This document shows positions 23,175-30,470 of a DNA stretch of 64,000 nt, piece by piece. Made by a program: the position numbers and the translations under genes. Origin of the DNA: Flavobacterium fontis (GTDB lineage: Bacteria > Bacteroidota > Bacteroidia > Flavobacteriales > Flavobacteriaceae); the NCBI RefSeq assembly GCF_900129405.1, contig NZ_FQVQ01000008.1, positions 58,039 to 122,038 on the forward strand, in the 5' to 3' direction. The stretch's first letter is position 1; every line of letters begins with the position of its first letter. The notes beneath the pieces are model-generated. The model had not been told where the DNA came from. It saw only the letters and a program-made list of their open reading frames with translations, and did not search any database.

Positions 23175-23255
23175 TTACGGTCATTTTAAAACATAGAAAT
23201 CAAAATTTCAGTCCTTTAATCATTTATTATCTTGTCTTCAAACCTTGATTAAATT

Positions 23256-25217
23256 TTATTTGAGTAATTTATTGGTGAATAAATAATCGGCTGTTTGATA
23301 CCAAGAAATTGTTTCGTCAAGAAATTTCTTGTTCATTGGTAATGGTTTTAAACTATTGTCTACTTTATTCCATTTATAAAATGCTTGTTTTTTCTGGTCG
23401 GATAGAATCATTACCTGGTCTTTTTTCATTAGGACTAATTTTCTATAGGTTCCTAACAAAGCTCGTTCTTCGAAATTTGATTGTAATACATCTTTTCCAA
23501 AGAAGTCACTTTGATAACTCCAATTCATTAATGAGAAAAATGTTGGGAAAAGGTCTATTTGAGAACATAGTTTATTTACTTTTTGGTTACTATGTTCGGG
23601 AAAATTTACTATAAATGCCGGGATGTGATAATTGGCAACATCTATTTCATCTTTACCAGCACTACTGGCGCAATGGTCGGCAATAATAATAAATACCGTA
23701 TTTTGGTACCAAGGTTTATTTTTTGCTTTTTCAAACATTCTTTTCAAAGCATAATCAGTGTATTTTACTGCACCTTCACGACCAGTTCCTGATGGAATAT
23801 CTATTGCATTGTCAGGATAAGTATAAGGACGGTGGTTGGAAGTTGTCATTACAAAATTGAAAAATGGTTTATTGTTTTTATAGTGTTCATCAGCCACTTT
23901 TAGCATTTTAGTGTAAATGTCTTCATCACAAATACCCCAAGCATTTTCGAAGGTTACTTCATCATCATTTATATTGCTCCTTGTTGTCTTAATTTTATCA
24001 CTCAAGACACTACCGCGACCACGATCATAAATTGTAAATCCGTTTCCACCGAAATAGGCGTTCATATTATCAAAATAACCATCGCCACCATAAAAGAAAT
24101 TAGAGTTATATCCTTTGCTTTTGAAAACATTGGAAACGGTGTATAGGTTTTGATTTTCGGGACGTTTCACGATACTTTGCCCTGGTGTTGGTGGAATGCA
24201 AAGTGTCATTGCCTCCATACCTCGAACAGTTCTTGTGCCTGTTGCGTATAAGTTATCAAAGAAGATACTTTTTTGAGCTAAACTGTCTAAAAATGGTGTT
24301 ATGTTTTCTTTATTACCAAACTCTTTCATAAAGCTACCACTTAAACTTTCAACCAAAATGAAGACTACATTTTTCTTACTCGGTTCTTGTTTTGAGGTGT
24401 CTGTAATTGTTCTGTGAATGGAGAACCCTTCGGATTTGTATTTACTGTTTTTATCACTTAATTTATTTCTGATAATATCAAAAGCTACTTTATTATTAAT
24501 AGATGTATAAAACTCATTATAAGCCATTTGATTGTTTCTGAACGCTGCAAAAAAAGAATAAATACCCGATTTTGATATTTCGGCATTGTATCTATTTTTA
24601 GACCATTCTGCTTGATTGTTTGTGATGAAAAAACTAAAAAATAATGCAATTATAATAGTAGTTACTAACACAATTGTCCTGCCTTTTATAGTTGCTTTAA
24701 AATGGAAGGTGTTTTTAATAATTTTAAGCTTATAGAAAACAAAAAGTATCATTGCGGTTATGGCTAAAACTCCAAAAATAAGAACCGGCAATGGATATGA
24801 CTCTTGAATATTGGATATTACCTCATGCGTATATATTAAATAATCTACTGCGATAAAGTTAAACCTTGTTTTGAACTCGTCCCAAAATGTAATTTCTGCA
24901 AAAAATGTAAAAACTAATATGAAAATGGTTAACGATGTGAAAAACCAAACCAAGGTTTTATCGAGCCATGAGCCAATCCATTTATTGGGAAAAACAAAGT
25001 AATATAGTGCTGAAGGAATTGCAATAAAACTTATTGTGCCTATGTCATAAAATAGTCCTGTAAGCAATGTTCCAAGGATTGTAAATAGATTGAATGAAAC
25101 TTCATCATACTGCCAAATGATAAAGATTACACGTAACATGAATGAGAATGTTAGAAACCATGATATGAATGCCAAAAGCAAGCTGTAGCGGTTAGAAATA
25201 TTGATTTTTTTGAACAT
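23256..25217 (-). CDS. LTA-synthase-family sulfatase-like transferase
   Basis: This is a 653-residue protein from ATG 25217 (MFKKINISNRY); the frame extends 20 codons further but that part is not membrane-like. Five membrane segments precede an extracytoplasmic sulfatase-type domain with VVFILVESLSGSFM, TGTRTVRGMEA (probable nucleophile Thr) and IIADHCASS. In Firmicutes LtaS polymerises glycerolphosphate; in Gram-negative Bacteroidota related enzymes are thought to transfer phospho-groups to glycans or lipids. It sits in the same cassette as the EptA-type gene, so the two may modify different envelope targets. Confidence 0.82.
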   Translation of the reverse strand: MFKKINISNRYSLLLAFISWFLTFSFMLRVIFIIWQYDEVSFNLFTILGTLLTGLFYDIGTISFIAIPSALYYFVFPNKWIGSWLDKTLVWFFTSLTIFILVFTFFAEITFWDEFKTRFNFIAVDYLIYTHEVISNIQESYPLPVLIFGVLAITAMILFVFYKLKIIKNTFHFKATIKGRTIVLVTTIIIALFFSFFITNNQAEWSKNRYNAEISKSGIYSFFAAFRNNQMAYNEFYTSINNKVAFDIIRNKLSDKNSKYKSEGFSIHRTITDTSKQEPSKKNVVFILVESLSGSFMKEFGNKENITPFLDSLAQKSIFFDNLYATGTRTVRGMEAMTLCIPPTPGQSIVKRPENQNLYTVSNVFKSKGYNSNFFYGGDGYFDNMNAYFGGNGFTIYDRGRGSVLSDKIKTTRSNINDDEVTFENAWGICDEDIYTKMLKVADEHYKNNKPFFNFVMTTSNHRPYTYPDNAIDIPSGTGREGAVKYTDYALKRMFEKAKNKPWYQNTVFIIIADHCASSAGKDEIDVANYHIPAFIVNFPEHSNQKVNKLCSQIDLFPTFFSLMNWSYQSDFFGKDVLQSNFEERALLGTYRKLVLMKKDQVMILSDQKKQAFYKWNKVDNSLKPLPMNKKFLDETISWYQTADYLFTNKLLK

Positions 25218-25421
25218 AATGTATTGGTTAAGTTGGTTAAAACAAAAGAGCATCCACACCAAAGTGCAAATGCTCAAAACATGAAAATTTTAATTGAGTT
25301 TTGTTGATTTTATTATTAATATTGATTTTGTCATCACGACTATTTTTTAAATTATAGTCAAAAGTGAAAACCAATTTTGTAGAAATTTTGAATTAGTAGG
25401 TTACTTTGTAAAAAATGTTTT

Positions 25422-27833
25422 TTAGAATTTATAATTGTAACCTGCTCTAATTACTTGTGTTTCGTAATAATCGTTACTAGTGTAACTAAAATCTTGTCCT
25501 TGAATTTCTTTTTTGATTACTAATGTATTTAGTAGGTCAGTTGCATTTATAAAAAATTCTCCTTTACCATTTTGAACTGATTTTTTCAATCCTAAATCAA
25601 TAGAAAATCTAGATTTAATTTTGCCTTGCGGAATAATATCTGGTGCTAAATAAATAGCCGTTAGTTGCGCATCCACTTTTTTAGTTAAGTGCAATGTGTT
25701 GTTCCACTTGATATTTCCAGATAAAACATCTTGTTTTGCTGCTGAAAACGTATTGGGCTCGGGATATAAATTTTGAACTGTAAACGCACCGATTTGATTG
25801 TAATAGGCATTAAGATTCAGATTGGATGAATACCAATTTGCTATATCCTGTGAAATGACCATTTCAACACCTGTATTTGAACTTTTATTTACGTTTTGAA
25901 AAATGGCATAAATTAGATTACTACTCGGAACTGTTGAAGCTATTCTTGTTATTGTAGCATTGGCAAAACGATGGTAGATAGCGGAATATAAATAGCCTTT
26001 TTTCAAATTTCTTTTGAAACCTAATTCCACTAAATTGGTGAACTGTGGTCTTAGTGCGGGATTACCAACTTTAATAATTTCGGCATCGTCGTACTTTGGA
26101 AATATTCTAATATCTACTTCGTTTGGTCGGTCTATTCTGCGATTGTAAAATAATGATATTTTGTTATCATTATTGATTTTATAGGAAAAACGGAAGTTTG
26201 GAAATGGTTCGAAATACGAATATCCATCAGTTCTATAGGTTGGATGGTTTGGATTCACTTCGTATTCTAAATCTAAGTATTCTAATCGTAAACCAATTTC
26301 TGCTTCGATTTTATTAGTCTCGTATATGTAGTTTCCATAAACTGCTGGAATAATTTCTTCATAGGTTGCTTTACCACCTGCGCTTGCGTCTATGGGTGAA
26401 TTGTTACCTGGAAAAAATTGCATATTGGTTGGAATAATTCGGTTACGGAATTTGAGTCCTGTTTCAATGCGACCATATTTTAATGGCTTTATGTAATCGA
26501 TATTTATATCTACTACACTTTCATCTGATAATAATTTGAAAGAATCTTTACTCGAAGAGCTTGGCAAAATGTTATCGAAGAAATATTTTTCGTCTTCTCT
26601 GTGAAACGTATAATTGAACCCCACATTAAACAAATGTCCGGCTTGCTTAAATTTATGCTGATAGATTGCAGTTCCCATTACTGTTGTTTTTAATTCATCT
26701 TCTAAAAATTGCCAAAGTCGCAATCGCTCTGAATAATCAGAATTAAAAAAAGGTTGGTCTCCGTTATCGATAATTTTTTCTGAGCCAAATAACCCCGAAA
26801 CAGTTAGCGTATTATAGTCATCAATAGTCCAATCTATCCCTGATTTGATTGTGGTGAAATGAGTGTTACGGTTTCTTTTTAATTGTTGGTTAATTATGGT
26901 TCCGTCATTGTATGTTCGTGTTACAAATTCATTCTTATTTAAGGTTTCTGTATATAGATAATCGCCCTGAAAAAAAGCATTAATTTTATTTTTACGGTAA
27001 TTGAGTGATAGCGTAGGATTTATTTTTGGTGTTAGTGTGTATTGTGGTCGTATTGTAGGCAGATTTTCTTTTCGTTCCCACAAAGCACCTAAACCCGACG
27101 TAATGCCCACTTTCCCATTAAATCCTTCTTTTTTATTTTTCTTGTAGATAATATTTATAATTCCAGCATTACCATTGGCATCGTATTTTGCAGATGGATT
27201 ATTAATGATTTCGATTTTTTCTATTGCTGAAGCCGGAATATTATCTAAACCTGATTGATTTCCGAAGCCTGTTAAAGCGGTTTGCTTACCATCAATTAAT
27301 ACGGTCACTTTATCATTACCTCTAATTTGGACTTTACCGTCTTGGACTGTAACACCAGGTAAGTTTTGCATAGATTGTAAAACCGAACCACCGCTTTGAC
27401 TGATATTGTCAGCCATAGAAAACGTTTTTTTATCCATTTTATCGCTGACGGTATTTGTTTTAGATACTACTACCACTTCTTGTAATGTCGTAGCATCCTC
27501 TTCCAGTTCAATAGTTCCTTGATCTAAAAATTCAGAAAGTGAACCAACATAAACTGATTGGGTTTTAGTTTTGTAACCAATGTATGAGAATTCCAAAATA
27601 TAGTTCCCTGATTTGTTAGTGGATAATGAAAATCTTCCTTCTTCATTCGTAATTGTTACAGTTATTAAAGTAGCATCAGCTGAAGATTTTAAAGAAACAT
27701 TTACAAATGGTAATGCGAGTTTAGTCGCTTTATCTTTTGTTATACCCGATACTGTTACTGATTTATTTTGGCCTCTTAGATTTGCAACTGATACTAGTAG
27801 CATTATTAATAATAGAAAGCTTTTAATTCGCAT
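25422..27833 (-). CDS. Outer-membrane beta-barrel protein with CarboxypepD-reg and plug domains
   Basis: This is an 803-residue protein with a signal peptide (MRIKSFLLLIMLLVSVANLRG). A CarboxypepD-regulatory-like domain (about 30-120) and a TonB-plug-like domain (QNLPGVTVQDGKVQIRGN, about 150-230) follow. The rest is a large beta-barrel of the OMP_b-brl_3 type. No SusD-like gene follows, so it is not an ordinary glycan uptake pair. Beside a two-component system and envelope-modifying enzymes, it may be a stress-induced porin or signal receptor. A TTGAA-N6-TTGAA repeat at 27878 lies upstream of its start. Confidence 0.85.
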   Translation of the reverse strand: MRIKSFLLLIMLLVSVANLRGQNKSVTVSGITKDKATKLALPFVNVSLKSSADATLITVTITNEEGRFSLSTNKSGNYILEFSYIGYKTKTQSVYVGSLSEFLDQGTIELEEDATTLQEVVVVSKTNTVSDKMDKKTFSMADNISQSGGSVLQSMQNLPGVTVQDGKVQIRGNDKVTVLIDGKQTALTGFGNQSGLDNIPASAIEKIEIINNPSAKYDANGNAGIINIIYKKNKKEGFNGKVGITSGLGALWERKENLPTIRPQYTLTPKINPTLSLNYRKNKINAFFQGDYLYTETLNKNEFVTRTYNDGTIINQQLKRNRNTHFTTIKSGIDWTIDDYNTLTVSGLFGSEKIIDNGDQPFFNSDYSERLRLWQFLEDELKTTVMGTAIYQHKFKQAGHLFNVGFNYTFHREDEKYFFDNILPSSSSKDSFKLLSDESVVDINIDYIKPLKYGRIETGLKFRNRIIPTNMQFFPGNNSPIDASAGGKATYEEIIPAVYGNYIYETNKIEAEIGLRLEYLDLEYEVNPNHPTYRTDGYSYFEPFPNFRFSYKINNDNKISLFYNRRIDRPNEVDIRIFPKYDDAEIIKVGNPALRPQFTNLVELGFKRNLKKGYLYSAIYHRFANATITRIASTVPSSNLIYAIFQNVNKSSNTGVEMVISQDIANWYSSNLNLNAYYNQIGAFTVQNLYPEPNTFSAAKQDVLSGNIKWNNTLHLTKKVDAQLTAIYLAPDIIPQGKIKSRFSIDLGLKKSVQNGKGEFFINATDLLNTLVIKKEIQGQDFSYTSNDYYETQVIRAGYNYKF

Positions 27834-27877
27834 GATACTTTTTCCTTTTAATTTTTGGACAAAGTTCTAACTGGAAT

Positions 27878-27893
27878 TTGAAGAAATATTGAA
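27878..27893 (-). promoter_or_regulatory. Candidate response-regulator site upstream of the beta-barrel gene
   Basis: TTCAA-N6-TTCAA on the minus strand, an 11-bp direct repeat as bound by OmpR-family regulators. The same arrangement occurs upstream of the response-regulator gene (29857-29872). Confidence 0.4.
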
Positions 27894-27895
27894 TT

Positions 27896-29164
27896 TTAGA
27901 AAACTATTTCAAAAGTGTGCATTCTGTTTGTGAAATTATAATTTATAGTCCAGTGGTTCGTGTCAACAATTTTTTTAATGATTGATAATCCTAAACCATT
28001 ACCTTGAGAGGATGGATTGGACTTAGAAAAACGCTCAAACATTTTTTCAGTTTGTAAAGGTAAAAGTGAACCAGTATTTGAGAATAACAACTTATCATTA
28101 GTCAGTTTTATAGTAATCTGACCATCGAGAACATTGTGATTTATAGTATTTAAAAATAAGTTACTGATTAGCATTTCTGCAAGAAAATGATTTGAACTGA
28201 CTACAACATTTTCCTCTATTTCGGTAGTAATACTTATTTTTTTTGAAAGTGACTGTTCACTAAAAAAGGTTAGTTGATTATTGATGATTTCGTGAAGATT
28301 TATTTTTTCAATCTCATAGTATGAATTGCTATCAATTTTTGATAATACTAATAAATTTTTATTAAGCTTGACCAATCTTGTAGTAGTATTGTTTAGGTCA
28401 TCAATTAATTTGAACTGCTCAGAGTTTAAGTCTTTTCGTTGTAAAATATTTTCTAATTTTCCTTTAAAAATAGCTATGGGTGTTTGCAATTCGTGTGCTG
28501 CATTTTCTATAAATTCTTTTTGACTTTGATAGATACTACTATTCTTTTGGATTAAATTGTTGATGGTATTATTTAATCGGTTGAACTCTTCAATGTCGTT
28601 TGCTATTAATTTTGGATTAGAAGTTTTATCAATTTCAAATTGTTCAATTTGTTTTAAAGTTTCGTAAAACGGCTTCCATAATGTAATTGATAATCTTCGC
28701 GTTATGATAAATAGTCCTATTAGTAGTATAAGAATAATTACTGTAAAAACAGCTAAAGTAATAAGAGCTAATTCATAATCATCAACAAGATTGGCTCTAA
28801 CTGAAAAGATATATGACTTATTGTTGATAGTAACAGGTGATCTCAATATCCGGAAAGGTTCATTTTCCTTGTCCATGTGATTATAGAAATTTCTTTCGAA
28901 AATAGTGTCTTTCACAATACCTTCATTATTCTTTTCTATATGTAAATCACTGTTTAGTTTATTAAATATTGCAATTTCATTCTCTTTTATTTGAGGAACA
29001 AAAAATTTCACAAACTCTTCTTTTTTTACTTGTAAAGCTTCGTCAGCCTCATGTAAATAGAGCCACTGATTAATAAAGAAGAATAACGGAACACCTAGTA
29101 GCATTACTACAAGTGAGAATATAATATAATATCTAAGTGTTTTTTGAAGTAATTTTTTATTCAT
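27896..29164 (-). CDS. Sensor histidine kinase
   Basis: This 422-residue membrane sensor starts at ATG 29164, overlapping the regulator's end by 8 bp. Two membrane segments (about residues 10-35 and 135-155) flank a periplasmic sensor region of about 100 residues. The H-box ENAAHELQTPIAI has H224, a probable N-box reads LISNLFLNTINHN, and the G-box GNGLGLSIIKKI is present. It should phosphorylate the OmpR-type partner. The signal is not readable; by analogy with PmrB/BasS, cationic peptides or metals are candidates. Confidence 0.9.
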   Translation of the reverse strand: MNKKLLQKTLRYYIIFSLVVMLLGVPLFFFINQWLYLHEADEALQVKKEEFVKFFVPQIKENEIAIFNKLNSDLHIEKNNEGIVKDTIFERNFYNHMDKENEPFRILRSPVTINNKSYIFSVRANLVDDYELALITLAVFTVIILILLIGLFIITRRLSITLWKPFYETLKQIEQFEIDKTSNPKLIANDIEEFNRLNNTINNLIQKNSSIYQSQKEFIENAAHELQTPIAIFKGKLENILQRKDLNSEQFKLIDDLNNTTTRLVKLNKNLLVLSKIDSNSYYEIEKINLHEIINNQLTFFSEQSLSKKISITTEIEENVVVSSNHFLAEMLISNLFLNTINHNVLDGQITIKLTNDKLLFSNTGSLLPLQTEKMFERFSKSNPSSQGNGLGLSIIKKIVDTNHWTINYNFTNRMHTFEIVF

Positions 29165-29834
29165 CTTCCCATTTATATCCAGTGCCATAAACTGATTTTA
29201 AATAATCTGCTGCGCCCATTTCTTTGAGCTTTTTTTTCATGTTTTTTATATGTGCATATACAAAATCATGATTGTCTAACATATCTGCCATATCACCCGA
29301 TAAATGCTCGGCAATAGCACTTTTGGACAATACTTTATTCTTATTACCAATCAAAAACAACAATAAATCCATTTCTTTCTTGGTAAACTCGATTTTATTT
29401 CCTTTGATTTTTACCGACTTGCTTATCGTGTCTATTTCTATTTCATTAAAAGTAATTACATTGTTTCCATTGAATTGTTTTCGTCTAACTAATGCTTGAA
29501 TGCGAACTAATAATTCTGATAAATGAAATGGTTTTGTGAGGTAATCATCGGCACCAAGTGTTAGCCCTTCAATCTTAGTTTCTAGAGTGTCTTTGGCGGA
29601 TATTATAATTACGCCATCGGTTTTATTTTGACTTTTAAGTATTTCTAATATTTTAAATCCATCACCATCTGTCAACATTAAATCTAAAAGAATGCAATCA
29701 TAGGAGTATAAATCTATTTTTTCTATTGCTAGTTTTAGTGTACTTGCCAATTCACAAACAAAATCGTTACTACTCAAATAATTTTTGATACTTGTAGCAA
29801 TTTCAATTTCGTCTTCTATTATTAAAATTTTCAT
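29157..29834 (-). CDS. OmpR-family response regulator
   Basis: This is a 225-residue regulator. The receiver domain (1-115) has acidic residues EDE at 7-9, phospho-acceptor D51 (CILLDLMLTDGDG) and a conserved Lys in ISAKD. The C-terminal winged helix includes FTKKEMDLLLFLIGN and ends SVYGTGYKWEDE. It is the first gene of the minus-strand cargo and overlaps the kinase gene. A TTCAA-N6-TTCAA element upstream (29857-29872) may mean autoregulation. Confidence 0.92.
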   Translation of the reverse strand: MKILIIEDEIEIATSIKNYLSSNDFVCELASTLKLAIEKIDLYSYDCILLDLMLTDGDGFKILEILKSQNKTDGVIIISAKDTLETKIEGLTLGADDYLTKPFHLSELLVRIQALVRRKQFNGNNVITFNEIEIDTISKSVKIKGNKIEFTKKEMDLLLFLIGNKNKVLSKSAIAEHLSGDMADMLDNHDFVYAHIKNMKKKLKEMGAADYLKSVYGTGYKWEDE

Positions 29835-29856
29835 AATACAAAGAAACTAATCAATT

Positions 29857-29872
29857 TTGAATGAATGTTGAA
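29857..29872 (-). promoter_or_regulatory. Candidate response-regulator site upstream of its own gene
   Basis: TTCAACATTCATTCAA on the minus strand, an 11-bp direct repeat, 23 bp before the ATG at 29834. Confidence 0.4.
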
Positions 29873-29998
29873 TTTTAATAAAATATCAAATTCAATTTAA
29901 TTCCACTTCCTATTCATGTAAACCATTTTTATATTCTTTTGTTTATCCTTGTTCTCATTAAACTTAAATGCAACTCACAATATTTATAATAAAGATGA

Positions 29999-30139
29999 GC
30001 AGGTAATATAATTTCAATTATTGAAACTTTTGACCATATTGAAGAAAAGGAAATAGAACTAGAATCATTTAAAAAAATGATTATATTGCGTTTCAATTTG
30101 AGTACACGAAACGGTACACGATTTTTTACTTATCAATAA
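29999..30139 (+). pseudogene. 3' remnant of a second primase-like (DUF6371-type) gene
   Basis: In one frame the stretch reads AGNIISIIETFDHIEEK and continues open to a stop at 30137-30139. The intact gene ends NPSIISLIETFDLIDEK. Over about 44 nt (30008 onward versus 20151 onward) roughly 37 bases agree by eye. A stop codon lies just upstream, and no start is present. The rest of the gap 29835-30170 holds the operator-like repeat and the right arm repeats, and I see nothing else in it. Confidence 0.6.
30102..30125 (+). repeat. Right arm-type repeats GTACACGA
   Basis: GTACACGAAACG (30102-30113) and GTACACGATTTT (30114-30125) are tandem 12-bp units, the same motif, spacing and orientation as 6701-6724, ending 45 bp before the attR core. 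Confidence 0.6.
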
Positions 30140-30170
30140 TATAAAGGGCTTATTTTCGATAAAATTTGAA

Positions 30171-30213
30171 ATTCATAACCCTGAGGTCACGGGTTCAACT
30201 CCCGTCCTCGCTA
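30171..30213 (+). repeat. attR core and displaced 3' half of host tRNA-Met
   Basis: The 18-bp core (30171-30188) is followed by a complete T arm (acggg/cccgt) and cctcgcta, which would pair fully with the 5' acceptor strand at 6544-6550. This is therefore the original tRNA 3' end, split off by integration. Confidence 0.88.
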
Positions 30214-30224
30214 CTTAGTAAAAA

Positions 30225-30256
30225 ACAGTCTGATTTTCATCGGGCTGTTTTTTTTT
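30225..30256 (+). terminator. Original terminator of tRNA-Met
   Basis: Imperfect stem acagtc/gggctgt around a tgattttcatc loop, followed by a run of T. It sits 12 bp beyond the displaced tRNA end. Confidence 0.6.
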
Positions 30257-30326
30257 GCCTCTTATTCAGGTAATCTTCACATTCTTATTCACCTTTTTAC
30301 ACAAAAAGTTAATTAACAACAAGGAC

Positions 30327-30358
30327 TTGTTTTGTAAGAATTATTTTCTATATATTTG
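30327..30358 (+). promoter_or_regulatory. Promoter of the adhesin gene
   Basis: TTG at 30327-30329, a 21-bp spacer and TATATTTG at 30351-30358. A second TATATTTG at 30419-30426 is nearer the start and may be an alternative. Confidence 0.55.
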
Positions 30359-30470
30359 CAATAAATGCATTTCATCGATTATTTATGCTTTTTGTCGATT
30401 ATTTTTAAAGTCCGTTTCTATATTTGTGGTGTCAAATCAAATGAAAACAAAAAAACAAAAACTAAATGTT

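Larger units (their letters stand above)
6575..30188. mobile_element. tRNA-Met-integrated genomic island, 23.6 kb
   Basis: It is bounded by identical 18-bp cores, with a tyrosine integrase gene starting 79 bp inside the left end and tandem GTACACGA repeats near both ends. The interior is AT-richer than the flanking recQ-fmt and hisS-prmC genes. It contains an R-M/defence operon, a replication-like module and an envelope-modification cassette. No relaxase, type IV secretion, capsid or terminase genes are visible, so it is an integrative element of unclear transfer mode, perhaps mobilised by a helper or satellite-like. Confidence 0.88.

Noticed and set aside
25422..27833. SusC of a polysaccharide utilisation locus
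   Set aside because: There is no SusD partner or glycoside hydrolase, and the barrel type and neighbours (two-component system, lipid-modifying enzymes) do not fit.
6575..30188. Prophage
   Set aside because: No capsid, portal, terminase, tail or lysis genes were seen; only integrase and replication-type functions.
6575..30188. Conjugative element (ICE)
   Set aside because: No relaxase, coupling protein or Tra genes are visible; only an RteC-like protein hints at such ancestry.
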